Shown here piece by piece: positions 1 to 9,330 of a stretch of DNA of 64,000 bases. The DNA lies in NCBI RefSeq assembly GCF_003350375.1, contig NZ_QQAR01000015.1, positions 1 to 64,000 of the forward strand, written 5' to 3'. The stretch is from Flavobacterium sp. AG291. GTDB taxonomy: Bacteria > Bacteroidota > Bacteroidia > Flavobacteriales > Flavobacteriaceae. Within the stretch, counting starts at the first letter, position 1. Each line of letters opens with the position of its first letter. Below the pieces are notes generated by a model. That model was given only the letters and a program-made list of their open reading frames with translations, ran no database searches and was not told where the DNA came from. The position numbers were made by a program, and so were the translations under genes.

Positions 1-3000
1 GATGTAGGATCTGCTATAGGGGTAGCTCCACCCGGTAGCTCAGGGTTGGTCTCATAGTAGTTTACCGTATAACCCTGCCCCTGGCCGGCTGCGCCTAAGA
101 TCTCATTCTCTTTCTCGGTAAGGTCAAAGGTCACAATGGCATCGTTAGGCAGTTCCTCGTCGCACTTCACCAGTTGGCCTGGCGTGGTCAGGGCATGTGG
201 CTTGTTCACGATAATGAAGAAGTCCGTTACACTGAAACAGCCTGCTACGGCGCTCTCTACCCTTACCCAGATATGATCGCCGTGGGTGGCAAGGTATGAA
301 GTCTCTGATACGATCCTGCCTACTCCCGCGCGGACAGCGGCCTCGCTGGTATAGTACTCCACAACGATATCCGTAGGGATGATAAGACCAAGGGCATCGC
401 TGATCACTGTATTCTGAACTGTAAGGTCTATACGCCTTCTGCCATCCTGGTCGTTGTTATCCTGATCATCACAGTATACCAAATCCTCTAATGCAGGGGC
501 CTGTGGTGCTGGCTCTACCGTCAGGGTAAGCATGTAGGTTCTAAAACATCCAAAAGCAGGTTCGGTAACTCTAACCCATATAAGATGCAGGGTAGGAGTA
601 GCATTGATATAGTTTGTAGTATTGGGAATGGCATTGATACCATTTTTTGCATCTAATTCTGTTTCGTGGAAAGTTATAATAAGCCCCGGTTCACCGTTCT
701 GCATATCTGACACTAATGCTTGAAGATTGAATTCTCCTATACCCGATCCGTTGGTATCGCACACAGTGAGATCTTTCTGAGTTGGTTCAAGAATTATGGG
801 TAAAGGATAGGTTCTTACATCCAGGAAACCAATTCTGTAACATCCTGTAGCTTCAATAGCAAAGCGTATGAATATTGTCTCTACTCCGGGTTCGTTATTT
901 TGGTAATTTGATGGGTCGGTTATAGCGTTTATATCTGTCGTTGCATCATTAAATGTATGGTGAAAAGTTATAACTATACCATTCTCACTGGCTATATAGT
1001 CCGGAATTTTTGAGGTAAGATCAAAAGTCTCTACTTCCACAGGTTCTGTGCTGTCACAAAGTGTATAGGTACTTTGGTTGGTTATCAGAACCGGTAAAGG
1101 ATTTACGATAAGTTCAAAGCTTACTATGTCAAAACAGCCTGTTACATTGTTGGTTACACGGGCCCAGATAGTTGCATTGCCTGAGCTATAGCTCATCGGG
1201 TTAGTGATAGGGTTGGTAGCTGCTATTGCATCCTGCTCACTTATGTAATAATTAACTGAATATTGAGCAGGATCAAGCCCGTTAAGTATCTGTGTATTTT
1301 TACTGGTAAGGTTAAAAATTGATTCTCCGTCTGTATCATTAGCTCCGTCATCACAAAGAGGGTAGGCGTCAGGTGTTGCTGCTACAGGCACAGGGCTGGC
1401 AATGAGTTGCAGTGTTTGGATGTCAACACAACCGGGAGCTGATTCTGCACGAATATAAATCGTTTGGGTATTTGCATTAATGTTAGGGTAAGCATCGGTA
1501 TTAGTTATATTATTAACACCAAAAAAGGCATCGTCAAACGTAGTATGCATTGTAACGACTACATTTCCTAAATCAGTAGTGATTTGCTGAATTACCGGAT
1601 CAAGGTTAAATACGGCATGACCATCATTGTTTATATCACAAACCAGTAATGGCGGTTGCGGGGCAATGTGAGGAATTGACAAAGTATTTATATGAAAACT
1701 TCCGGTTTGATGGCACTGCGTAGCAGAATCGTAAAGTCTTATGTAAATAGTTTGCGGATTAACAGTATTTGCAAAGGCAGTAGGAGTACTAACAGGGTTT
1801 GTAGCATCTTCAGCATCCTGTTGTGTTAAATAGTAGCTAAACACAACGTTGTTTTGTGTTCCTATCATTGTATCCTCATGGATAGTAAGGTCATATTCTG
1901 TCGAACCATCGTCTATACCGTCAAGGTCACATTTTGTCTGATCAAAGGAGATATTGTCAGGATTGGTAATTTCAGGGAGTGGAATTACCGAAATAGTAAA
2001 CGAAGTTATATCATATCCGATACACGTTCCAAAGTCTTTTTCAAGTCTTGCCCAAATGGTTTGCGTTTCATAGGCTACTAAATTGGTATAGTTAGAGCTA
2101 ATTGGGTTAGTGCCACTTGTAGCATCAGCTTGTGATGTGTGAAAAGTTACCGTAGCATCGGTGTAAACATCTTGTATAAGCGGAATATTTTCAGATAAAT
2201 CGAATTCCCTGAATCCATTCTGGTCGATATCACAAAGCGCAAGATTGTTTGGTGTTCCGGTTAAAACACGATTGGTAATAATTTCAAAAGACAGCGTATC
2301 ATAACATAATGTGAGTATGTTCGTTATACGCATGTAAATGGTTTGCGAATCAATATTGTTATTGTATACCTGCGGGCCTGCTATTGCATTAATATCCTCT
2401 TCAGCATCATTAGCATTGAGATAATAGGTAATCACTAACTCACTCTGCGAATTGGTTAGCATATCTTTGTGAATAGTCAGGTCAAAAAGATTTGGATTGT
2501 CACTTATGCCATCGTTATCACATTGTATAATATCCAGTGGAATATTACCGGGATTGTTAAAAACAGGTATTGGATTTACAATAAGATCAAACGGATAAAA
2601 ATTATAACTAAAACATCCGTCAACATCTTCCAAACGGGTCCAAAGTGTTTGTTGATCGGGTATGGTGTTGGTAAATAAAGGCCCAACAGGATTAACTCCG
2701 GTTTGTGCATTAGCTTGTGAAGCATAGTAAGTGACTATTGTAGAGGGCGGATTGTTACCCCTAACATTGTCATCATTTAGGGTTAGGTCAAATTCTCCAA
2801 TTCCGTTATTGCTGTAGGGGACACAGATTGTGAGATCAGATGGCATACCTGAAATCATCGGAGGATCGAGAATTATATTAAGTGTTTCGGTTGTAAAACA
2901 GCCCGTTATAACATTCGTCATCCTCATGTATATTATTTGAGGAACCGAAAGATTTACATACGTTTGAGGATTAGCTATAGGGTTTACACCATTGGTCGAA

Positions 3001-3710
3001 TCGTTAAGGGATTGATGGTAAGTCACAACCATCGGGCTTTGAGCACCTAAAAACATAGCCTCATGTACTGTAAGGTCAAATGTTGTTTTTTGGTCATTTA
3101 TACCGTCTTTATCACAGAGGTGTATATCGGTATTTATGTTGTTCGGATTCAGGAAGACAGGAACTGTATGAAATGTGGCAGTTCCGGTCCATTCCATTGA
3201 GAAATTTCCTGAACCATGTGGCCTGTCTACAACCAGATAATAGGTTTCGTTATCCTGAACAGTAATCCATTGTACAAAGGCATTACCGTCACCATTAGGT
3301 CCTTCAGATACATCAGTTTCTGTACCATTCATCCCGGTTGTAACATAATCAAGGCCTGCCGCACCTGGGTTTGTAGTAGAGCATCGTATGGCGGTACCTA
3401 AAGCGTTACATTCCACATCGGGACCAAACATCCAGAAATCAAAATCGGTTACTATATCACTATTTTCAGGAGTTAGCAAAAAGCCAAGAGTACCACCCTG
3501 ATTGATAAGTATCTTAAGCCATACGGTATTGTTTTCCTGACTCCAGCATGCATTGCTTAGGCTTATTTCCTGAATATCACCCCAACCTGTTGCGTCAAGG
3601 TCATAATAGTTCGCATCCCCACATACTATAATAGCATCGGGACAGTCGTTCTGAGCTTTTACAGTAAGGGAACATAAAAGCAACAATATAAGTGTGCAGG
3701 TAATCCTCAC
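1..3710 (-). CDS. Giant secreted repeat protein (adhesin-like), C-terminus outside window
   Basis: The frame is open from a GTG at 3710 to the left edge, giving at least 1236 residues. It starts with a signal peptide (VRITCTLILLLLCSLTVKAQ, cut before NDCPD), followed by a domain of about 180 residues closely resembling the one in the next gene upstream. Then come at least eleven repeats of about 95-110 residues, each opening with a Cys-Asp motif (CDKDG, CDNDG, CDIDQNG, CDLDG, CDINNDG and others), then FDLT, an ITYY/VTYH strand and a QTIYIR or IWARLE strand. This is the architecture of flavobacterial gliding-associated surface proteins. By analogy with the neighbour, a type B T9SS sorting domain probably follows outside the window. 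GTG is chosen because an in-frame TAA lies just upstream and the signal peptide begins directly after it. Only 39 bases separate it from the upstream gene, so the two are probably co-transcribed. GC rises sharply below about position 540. Exact function is unknown; surface adhesion is inferred. Confidence 0.85.
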   Translation of the reverse strand, partial: MRITCTLILLLLCSLTVKAQNDCPDAIIVCGDANYYDLDATGWGDIQEISLSNACWSQENNTVWLKILINQGGTLGFLLTPENSDIVTDFDFWMFGPDVECNALGTAIRCSTTNPGAAGLDYVTTGMNGTETDVSEGPNGDGNAFVQWITVQDNETYYLVVDRPHGSGNFSMEWTGTATFHTVPVFLNPNNINTDIHLCDKDGINDQKTTFDLTVHEAMFLGAQSPMVVTYHQSLNDSTNGVNPIANPQTYVNLSVPQIIYMRMTNVITGCFTTETLNIILDPPMISGMPSDLTICVPYSNNGIGEFDLTLNDDNVRGNNPPSTIVTYYASQANAQTGVNPVGPLFTNTIPDQQTLWTRLEDVDGCFSYNFYPFDLIVNPIPVFNNPGNIPLDIIQCDNDGISDNPNLFDLTIHKDMLTNSQSELVITYYLNANDAEEDINAIAGPQVYNNNIDSQTIYMRITNILTLCYDTLSFEIITNRVLTGTPNNLALCDIDQNGFREFDLSENIPLIQDVYTDATVTFHTSQADATSGTNPISSNYTNLVAYETQTIWARLEKDFGTCIGYDITSFTISVIPLPEITNPDNISFDQTKCDLDGIDDGSTEYDLTIHEDTMIGTQNNVVFSYYLTQQDAEDATNPVSTPTAFANTVNPQTIYIRLYDSATQCHQTGSFHINTLSIPHIAPQPPLLVCDINNDGHAVFNLDPVIQQITTDLGNVVVTMHTTFDDAFFGVNNITNTDAYPNINANTQTIYIRAESAPGCVDIQTLQLIASPVPVAATPDAYPLCDDGANDTDGESIFNLTSKNTQILNGLDPAQYSVNYYISEQDAIAATNPITNPMSYSSGNATIWARVTNNVTGCFDIVSFELIVNPLPVLITNQSTYTLCDSTEPVEVETFDLTSKIPDYIASENGIVITFHHTFNDATTDINAITDPSNYQNNEPGVETIFIRFAIEATGCYRIGFLDVRTYPLPIILEPTQKDLTVCDTNGSGIGEFNLQALVSDMQNGEPGLIITFHETELDAKNGINAIPNTTNYINATPTLHLIWVRVTEPAFGCFRTYMLTLTVEPAPQAPALEDLVYCDDQDNNDQDGRRRIDLTVQNTVISDALGLIIPTDIVVEYYTSEAAVRAGVGRIVSETSYLATHGDHIWVRVESAVAGCFSVTDFFIIVNKPHALTTPGQLVKCDEELPNDAIVTFDLTEKENEILGAAGQGQGYTVNYYETNPELPGGATPIADPT

Positions 3711-3749
3711 AGCATAGCAATGTTAATTTTTCAATAAAAATATGAAAAA

Positions 3750-5372
3750 TTATCTGATCATTGAAAAATGCCCTCTTATTATTCGTCCCGTAGTAAGCTG
3801 TAATACAAACCAATAATCCGTTGATGGGAGTTTGTAGTCGTTAAAAGTACCATCCCAGCTGCCGCTTCCTGTAAATGCGGTAATAATCTTTCCGTAACGG
3901 TCAAAAATGGTGACCTGTGCGTTAGGATGAAGGTTAAGGTAAGGAATTCTCCATACTTCATTTTCATTATCCCCGTTAGGCGTAAAGAATTTAGGGTAAT
4001 TTAATATTATTACTTCTTCACTAACAGTTTTACAGCCACTTTTTGCTTTTATGTAAACCGTATGCTGTCCAGTTTCAAGTCTTGTAAATAAAGGGTTGTC
4101 ACTAAAGGAACCGTTATCAATTGCAAATTCATAATCCTGTTCGTTATCCATAACGACTGCAATAGAGTTGTCTTCCTCGGTCAAATCTTTAACATCAAGC
4201 GTATAAATGATATCCGGTAACGGAGTCACAGTCACTGTAAATGATACTATGTCGTGCCCCTGACAAGAACCTGTACTTTCAAGCCTTGCCCAAATGGTCG
4301 TAGTAGCGTTTTCATACAGGCCCGGCAGTGGATTTACTTTTTGCTGCGCATTGCTTTGAGAAGCATAATAGGTTACCGAAGTTGATGAATTTCCATTTCG
4401 TATCAACGCATCATTTGTTGTAAGGTTGAATTTTTGTTTACCGGTTTCGTTAAAATCACATAGTTCAAGGTTATCGGGTTGCCCGGCTGTTACAGGATTT
4501 GTTACTTTAATTTCAAATTGATCGGTCACAAAGCATTCGGTAGTAGTCCTGCTCATTCTAATGTAAATGGTTTCAGGATTACTAGTGTTAGTATAAGCTG
4601 AAGGATTTGCTATAGGATTTTCACCTGTAATAACATCGTTTACATTGTGGTGATATGTAAGCACTACATCTGGCTGACCAGCAAGAAACATCGTTTCGTT
4701 AGTAGTCAGATCAAAAAGAGTCATCTGATCGTCTATAGCATCATCGTCACACTTTACAATGTCGGTAGACTGTAGCTGAGGATTAACAAATTCGGGAGAA
4801 GCATAAAAAGTTGCAGTACCCGTCCATTCTATAGAGAAATCACTATCCAAGGTAACACCACTAGGGTTTATAGGGCGGTCTATTACAAGGTAATATACTT
4901 CACCTGCCTGAACTGTAAGCCATTGTAAAAAATTGTTTCCAAACTCACCAGGTCCTTCAGAGGTATCTGTTTCAACATCATTCATTCCGGTTTGATTGGA
5001 GGAAGAACCGGCTGCTGCCGGATTTGTCGTAGAACAGCGAATAGTATGACCAAGATTTCCGCAGGTTGCGTTAGGTCCAAAAATATAAAAGTCGAAATCT
5101 ATATCAATATCAGGGTTAAGAGGTGTTAGGGTAAAGCCTAAAGTTCCACTGGTGTTTATTGGGAGCCTTAACCACAAGCTGTTAGCTTCAGAAGTTACAC
5201 TACAGTCATTATTACCGTTAAATATTTCATCTATGTTTCCTCCACCGGTAGCATTAAGTCCGGTAAAACCGGTATTTCCGCACACAGTAATGGCATCGGA
5301 GCAGTCATTTTGGGCAAGCAGGGGTCTTATGCCAAATAAAATCAGCATAATAAGTGTAAATTGAGTTTTCAT
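3750..5372 (-). CDS. T9SS type B sorting domain protein, shorter paralogue of the downstream giant protein
   Basis: A 540-residue secreted protein. The signal peptide ends at LLAQ (about residue 21). Residues 22-205 form the N-terminal domain shared with the next gene (NDCSDAITVCG, DFDFYIFGP, IRCSTTNP, EWTGTATF). Two full Cys-Asp repeats start near residues 209 (CDDDAIDDQ) and 304 (CDFNETGK), followed by a diverged region from about 390. The C-terminal 85 residues are a gliding-motility-associated, type B T9SS sorting domain: FFTPNGDNENEVWRI, VTIFDRYGKII, SWDGTFNDYKLPSTDYWFVL. Such domains carry cargo across the outer membrane through the PorSS/T9SS machinery. The gene has its own upstream region behind a strong terminator and is probably first in a two-gene unit with the giant paralogue. 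Function is likely surface attachment or motility; the ligand is unknown. Confidence 0.9.
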   Translation of the reverse strand: MKTQFTLIMLILFGIRPLLAQNDCSDAITVCGNTGFTGLNATGGGNIDEIFNGNNDCSVTSEANSLWLRLPINTSGTLGFTLTPLNPDIDIDFDFYIFGPNATCGNLGHTIRCSTTNPAAAGSSSNQTGMNDVETDTSEGPGEFGNNFLQWLTVQAGEVYYLVIDRPINPSGVTLDSDFSIEWTGTATFYASPEFVNPQLQSTDIVKCDDDAIDDQMTLFDLTTNETMFLAGQPDVVLTYHHNVNDVITGENPIANPSAYTNTSNPETIYIRMSRTTTECFVTDQFEIKVTNPVTAGQPDNLELCDFNETGKQKFNLTTNDALIRNGNSSTSVTYYASQSNAQQKVNPLPGLYENATTTIWARLESTGSCQGHDIVSFTVTVTPLPDIIYTLDVKDLTEEDNSIAVVMDNEQDYEFAIDNGSFSDNPLFTRLETGQHTVYIKAKSGCKTVSEEVIILNYPKFFTPNGDNENEVWRIPYLNLHPNAQVTIFDRYGKIITAFTGSGSWDGTFNDYKLPSTDYWFVLQLTTGRIIRGHFSMIR

Positions 5373-5438
5373 AGCAAGGGCAATAATTTTTCTTGCTGTA
5401 AATATATAAATTTACATTAAGCTGATTTTAAGTTAAAT

Positions 5439-5480
5439 AATAAATAAAGGGGATTTTGTATAAAATCCCCTTTATTTATT
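5439..5480 (-). terminator. Perfect 19-bp inverted-repeat terminator
   Basis: Arms 5439-5457 and 5462-5480 are perfectly complementary around a 4-base loop, with AT-rich ends that supply U-tracts in both directions. It ends the ABC transporter unit and insulates the adhesin gene beginning at 5372. Confidence 0.85.
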
Positions 5481-5492
5481 ATATTTTGAAAC

Positions 5493-6332
5493 TTACAGGT
5501 CTCTTTTCTTTAATATTCTGTATGACATGTAAATAAAGAAAGCTGTCCAGAAAATCACGATTGCGATTTGATACCAATGTACATCATAATCTTTTATGCT
5601 AGCCTGGCCACCTATTTGGTTTTCTATAGTCTTATAAAGCTGGAATCGTGATATGGGTTCTTTTATTAGATTGCTCATAGATTCCATTGGAAAGAATTGA
5701 GCAACCTGATTCAGAGCTTGCCTTGTTTCAAATACAAATTTATACAATAGTCCCTGAATAACCTGTTCGCCGATAAACCACAACAGTATAAACCCAATGG
5801 CAAAAGCAGAACGTTTAACCCAAACCCCTAAGAAGAGACAGAAAGAAAAGAATGCAATGAGTTTGATAAAATATGCAACAATGTACTGAAGGTCAGTAAA
5901 CACAATTGAAGTTTCTGTGTAAGATGAAAAAGAATAACCGAGTATCAGTGTCATTATAAAAATAAATAATGTTGACACAAGAGCAAAAAGACTCACGGTT
6001 AGCACCTTTGATAAAACAAATTCTTTTTTGCTCAGACCATCAATAAGGTTTTGTTTTAGTGTTCCGTACGTATATTCGTTAGCCATCATTGAAACGATAA
6101 CAATGGCAAGGAATATTTTCAATATAGATGCCAGCCATGTATTGGCATGCCAAATAAAAGGAAAGTTAAATATTCCTAAATCTGCTAAACGGAAATCTAT
6201 TCCTATGATGCTGAAATTAACTGAAGCTAAAAGAGCTATTAAGGTAAGTAATACGAAATAGGTAATTACAAGTACTTTGCTGGCCCTGTTTTTCCACAAT
6301 TTTTCCAGTTCTATTGATAAGAGACGTTTCAT
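5493..6332 (-). CDS. ABC-2 type transporter permease subunit
   Basis: A 279-residue integral membrane protein with about six hydrophobic helices (near residues 21-43, 64-84, 108-134, 147-170, 173-190 and 255-274). The N-terminal LLSIELEKLWKNRASKVL and the NEYTYGTLKQNLIDGLSKKEF motif are typical of ABC-2 permeases of the NatB/BcrB kind, where the element after the second helix contacts the ATPase. It lies 5 bases downstream of the ATP-binding subunit, so the two genes form one operon and one exporter. Substrate cannot be read from sequence; related pairs export antimicrobial peptides, sodium or unknown compounds. The transcript ends at the hairpin at 5439-5480. Confidence 0.88.
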   Translation of the reverse strand: MKRLLSIELEKLWKNRASKVLVITYFVLLTLIALLASVNFSIIGIDFRLADLGIFNFPFIWHANTWLASILKIFLAIVIVSMMANEYTYGTLKQNLIDGLSKKEFVLSKVLTVSLFALVSTLFIFIMTLILGYSFSSYTETSIVFTDLQYIVAYFIKLIAFFSFCLFLGVWVKRSAFAIGFILLWFIGEQVIQGLLYKFVFETRQALNQVAQFFPMESMSNLIKEPISRFQLYKTIENQIGGQASIKDYDVHWYQIAIVIFWTAFFIYMSYRILKKRDL

Positions 6333-6337
6333 GGCTG

Positions 6338-7243
6338 TTAGTTTGAAGGTTTGTTAGAAGTTAATTGAAGGAATTGCTCTTCAAGACTGTGTTTTCGGTA
6401 TGACAGGTGACTCAGACTTATGCCTTTATCAAATAAGTAGCGATTCAGTTCTGAAGGATCCAATGTTGTTTTTGGATAGGCAAGGAGTTTGCCTTCAATT
6501 TCTTCAATCTTATCGATAGCTTCATGCTGCGAAAGCATTCCAGCTAAAACAGTATTATCATTAGCCTGAAGCTCAAAAAAGCCTTCATTGGCAATCATGC
6601 CGTTTACAGTGCCACTATACAGCATTTCGCCTTTTCGTAATACAACAACATGGCTGCATACTTTTTCTACTTCATCCAGCAGGTGAGAAGCAAGTAATAT
6701 GGTAGTGCCTGATGCGGCTATTTGTCTGATAATATCCCTAATCTGCCTGATTCCCTGAGGGTCGAGACCGTTTGTAGGTTCATCAAGAATAAGTATCTCG
6801 GGATCATTAAGCAGGGCAGAAGCAATGGCAAGACGTTGTTTCATACCCAGGGAGAAAGTTCTGAACTTGCTGTCTTTTCGTTCTAAAAGTCCAACTAATT
6901 CAAGCTTTTCATATATTTTATGCTCAGGAGCTCCTTTAATTTTGCAAACCAGTTTCAGATTGTCGTAGGCCGACATATATGGGTAAAAATTGGGACGTTC
7001 TATGATGGCTCCTACTTTTTTAAGCGCTTCATGGGTTTCTAAGGTACCGCCAAACCAGCTGTAGTTGCCCGATGTTTTGTTTACTACATTTAGTACTATT
7101 CCAAGTGTGGTTGATTTTCCGCTTCCGTTAGGCCCCAAAATTCCGTATACATTTCCTTTTTTTATCTCAAAAGAAACATTTTTTACGGCATGTACCTTGC
7201 CAAACTTTTTGTCAAGGTTGCTTATGGTTAATATCGTTTCCAA
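6338..7243 (-). CDS. ABC transporter ATP-binding protein
   Basis: A 301-residue cytoplasmic ATPase. Walker A is GPNGSGKST (residues 37-45), the signature is FSLGMKQRLAIA (about 128-140) and Walker B with the catalytic Glu is ILILDEPTNGLDP (about 148-160), followed by the H-loop SHLLDEVEK. The C-terminal 80 residues are a variable extension as in BcrA/CcmA-like exporter subunits. It drives the permease encoded 5 bases downstream. It could be part of a bacteriocin-immunity or stress exporter, but nothing in the neighbourhood decides this. Confidence 0.93.
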   Translation of the reverse strand: METILTISNLDKKFGKVHAVKNVSFEIKKGNVYGILGPNGSGKSTTLGIVLNVVNKTSGNYSWFGGTLETHEALKKVGAIIERPNFYPYMSAYDNLKLVCKIKGAPEHKIYEKLELVGLLERKDSKFRTFSLGMKQRLAIASALLNDPEILILDEPTNGLDPQGIRQIRDIIRQIAASGTTILLASHLLDEVEKVCSHVVVLRKGEMLYSGTVNGMIANEGFFELQANDNTVLAGMLSQHEAIDKIEEIEGKLLAYPKTTLDPSELNRYLFDKGISLSHLSYRKHSLEEQFLQLTSNKPSN

Positions 7244-7321
7244 AATAATTGTTTTATGGTTCTTTAAGTAAGACGACCACTGTAATGTTTTGTTACCGAT
7301 ATTTTAAAAGAAATAGAATTA

Positions 7322-9187
7322 TTATTGATAAGGGACCACTGTAGGTTTACCAACCTGGAAGTCAGGAAGCAATATGTCGTTATTCTTAAAAGAATTGGTT
7401 TTGAAGATATTCTCTCCCTGACCCGGTATACTTGGGTAATAAGCAAAAGAAAGCTGAAAACTGTTAAATACCAGATAGTCATTGTACAGTAGTATACCAA
7501 ATCCCAACTTACTATATACTTTACTTTCATAAAGTTTATTTTGCTCATCGCCAATAATCGCCATACTGAAATTTGCAAAAGGATTAAGCCTGAAACCAAA
7601 TATATTCCATGGAGAGTAGGACTGTGTTTGTAAGGTAAGCACGAGTTTTTTGGTTCCTAATACCGATTGTGTATTAAAGCCCTGTAAACCATTGGCTTCA
7701 TTTATGTTTAGCTGGTCTTTTATAATAGCCATCCTGTTGTCACCAAAAACAAGTTCCGGTTTTATAAAATGCCTGAATCGCCATTGACCCCAATCTTTGA
7801 TATTACTAAAGTAAAGCATATCAATTGCCAGAGTTGTCTGGTCGGTTCTGTTTTTATAGTAAAAAGTACCCGCTTCGGCATTTATGGAAAAGTATCCCCA
7901 GTTATAATAGTTTCCAAAAGCATAGCGCCCACCCAGATACATCCGGTGTTCATTGTTTTTATATTGCATACCGGAAGTAAGCGAATATACTTTTCCTATG
8001 GGTATGTCTTCCACGATGTCATAATTGAAAAGGAACTTATCCTGCACGAATTTACGTGAAGTTAAACCGATACTGGCAAGATATAGTTTCTCATTCCCAT
8101 AGTAGCCTACAGAATCATAAGCTATGGACGGCTTTTCTTTATAATGTTGCGAAAAATATCTTCCGGTGGTTACCAGTCTTGTTGTTCTCTCTGCTTCTGA
8201 GTCACCTTCATAAATTTTAAATGCATACCCTGCCCAAAAATCCTGAGCATCCGATTTGAAATTTAAAAGCTTCCAGTCATTATTAACATCCGGAAGCGAA
8301 TCTTTCATCACTCGTGATTCGGCATAAGCGCCTCCTGCCCATTTAGTAAAGGCAGAGAAGAATTGTCTTTCCAGTCCAAAGCTTTTAAGGTAGCTGTCAT
8401 TTTTCCATATCTCATAGTTTATGGATGCGTTGATATAGGTATTCATAATGTTTGGTACCGTATATCGGGTATAATATTCTGTTTCTCCCGTCTTGAACTC
8501 TTTTTTAAAATCATTACGGAATTCATGGCCAAGTCCTAAAAAATTCCTTTCAGTAATTTCCATAGATGTACTTGAGCTTGAGAAAGAACCATTTGGAATA
8601 AGGCTCCAGGAATCTAATACTCTGACATATACATCAACCGAATCAGGACTGTTAGCTATAGCTACAGGTTTTATTACTACCCGCCTTACATAACGCTGGC
8701 TTCTTATCAAACGTTCAGATTCTTTAACCAACAGGGTATCGAGTGGCCTGTTTCTTTTGATTAATAACAGGTTTCTGATGGTAAATTGTTTCGTTTTAAG
8801 ATGAACGCTGTTACCTGCCCGCTGAATCCAGTCTTTGGCTTTTTTGGTGGTATCATTAATCGAATAACCAAAAGGGTCCAGTGTTTCAATGTTAATCTTT
8901 CTAACGATTTTACCTTCAGCACTGCTAAGGCTGGTAGTCATCTCCGGGCTTCGCTCTTTTTCTTTTTTTCTTGAGCGGGCCGGTTTTTGCTTTTCTACCG
9001 GTTTAAAGATGAGCTTATGGATGAATTTTGTGAATTTCTTTCTTTTAGAATAGTCTTCCAGATTTTTATACATCTGGTCTTTGGGTGGTTTTATGGTATC
9101 TTTTTTTACCGGAGGGGTTACCTGAGCCCATGACAAAGCACTGGCAAAAAATACCATAAGTACAAGCAGTCTGAGCTTTGTTATCAT
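7322..9187 (-). CDS. Omp85/BamA-superfamily-like outer-membrane beta-barrel protein
   Basis: From the ATG at 9187 the protein has 621 residues with a signal peptide (MITKLRLLVLMVFFASALSWAQ). This start is preferred over an in-frame ATG 17 codons earlier because an AGGAGG sequence lies 6 bases before it and the signal peptide starts exactly there. A basic, Lys-rich stretch (about residues 40-80) is followed by a region like a single POTRA domain (LIRSQRYVRRVVIKPV, DSVDVYVRVLDSWSL). Then comes NFLGLGHEF, the motif at the entry to Omp85-family barrels, and a C-terminal half of alternating aromatic strands. This suggests an outer-membrane assembly or translocation protein, or a surface-exposed relative. 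Family placement is by motif only; the exact role is unknown. Confidence 0.7.
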   Translation of the reverse strand: MITKLRLLVLMVFFASALSWAQVTPPVKKDTIKPPKDQMYKNLEDYSKRKKFTKFIHKLIFKPVEKQKPARSRKKEKERSPEMTTSLSSAEGKIVRKINIETLDPFGYSINDTTKKAKDWIQRAGNSVHLKTKQFTIRNLLLIKRNRPLDTLLVKESERLIRSQRYVRRVVIKPVAIANSPDSVDVYVRVLDSWSLIPNGSFSSSSTSMEITERNFLGLGHEFRNDFKKEFKTGETEYYTRYTVPNIMNTYINASINYEIWKNDSYLKSFGLERQFFSAFTKWAGGAYAESRVMKDSLPDVNNDWKLLNFKSDAQDFWAGYAFKIYEGDSEAERTTRLVTTGRYFSQHYKEKPSIAYDSVGYYGNEKLYLASIGLTSRKFVQDKFLFNYDIVEDIPIGKVYSLTSGMQYKNNEHRMYLGGRYAFGNYYNWGYFSINAEAGTFYYKNRTDQTTLAIDMLYFSNIKDWGQWRFRHFIKPELVFGDNRMAIIKDQLNINEANGLQGFNTQSVLGTKKLVLTLQTQSYSPWNIFGFRLNPFANFSMAIIGDEQNKLYESKVYSKLGFGILLYNDYLVFNSFQLSFAYYPSIPGQGENIFKTNSFKNNDILLPDFQVGKPTVVPYQ

Positions 9188-9193
9188 AGTGTT

Positions 9194-9199
9194 CCTCCT
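9194..9199 (-). promoter_or_regulatory. Strong Shine-Dalgarno sequence (AGGAGG)
   Basis: AGGAGG sits 6 bases upstream of the ATG at 9187. Flavobacteria rarely use such sites, and this one decides the start of the outer-membrane protein gene. Confidence 0.7.
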
Positions 9200-9289
9200 G
9201 AAATGATTAAGGAAAATTAGGAAATAATACAGTAACAAAAAGATAAAAGTATGTTAGCATATCATTTTTACGAATGTTTTAACAACAAA

Positions 9290-9310
9290 AAAGAGGCCAA
9301 AAGCCTCTTT
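9290..9310 (-). terminator. Rho-independent terminator
   Basis: Arms 9290-9297 and 9303-9310 (8 bp, AAAGAGGC/GCCTCTTT) with a 5-base loop; on the minus strand a run of T follows. It ends the nucleoid-associated protein gene. Confidence 0.8.
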
Positions 9311-9330
9311 ATATATTGTAATTTAAATAA

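Noticed and set aside
1..545. High-GC segment as an inserted mobile element
   Set aside because: The reading frame and repeat pattern continue without interruption, so it is part of the gene rather than an insertion.
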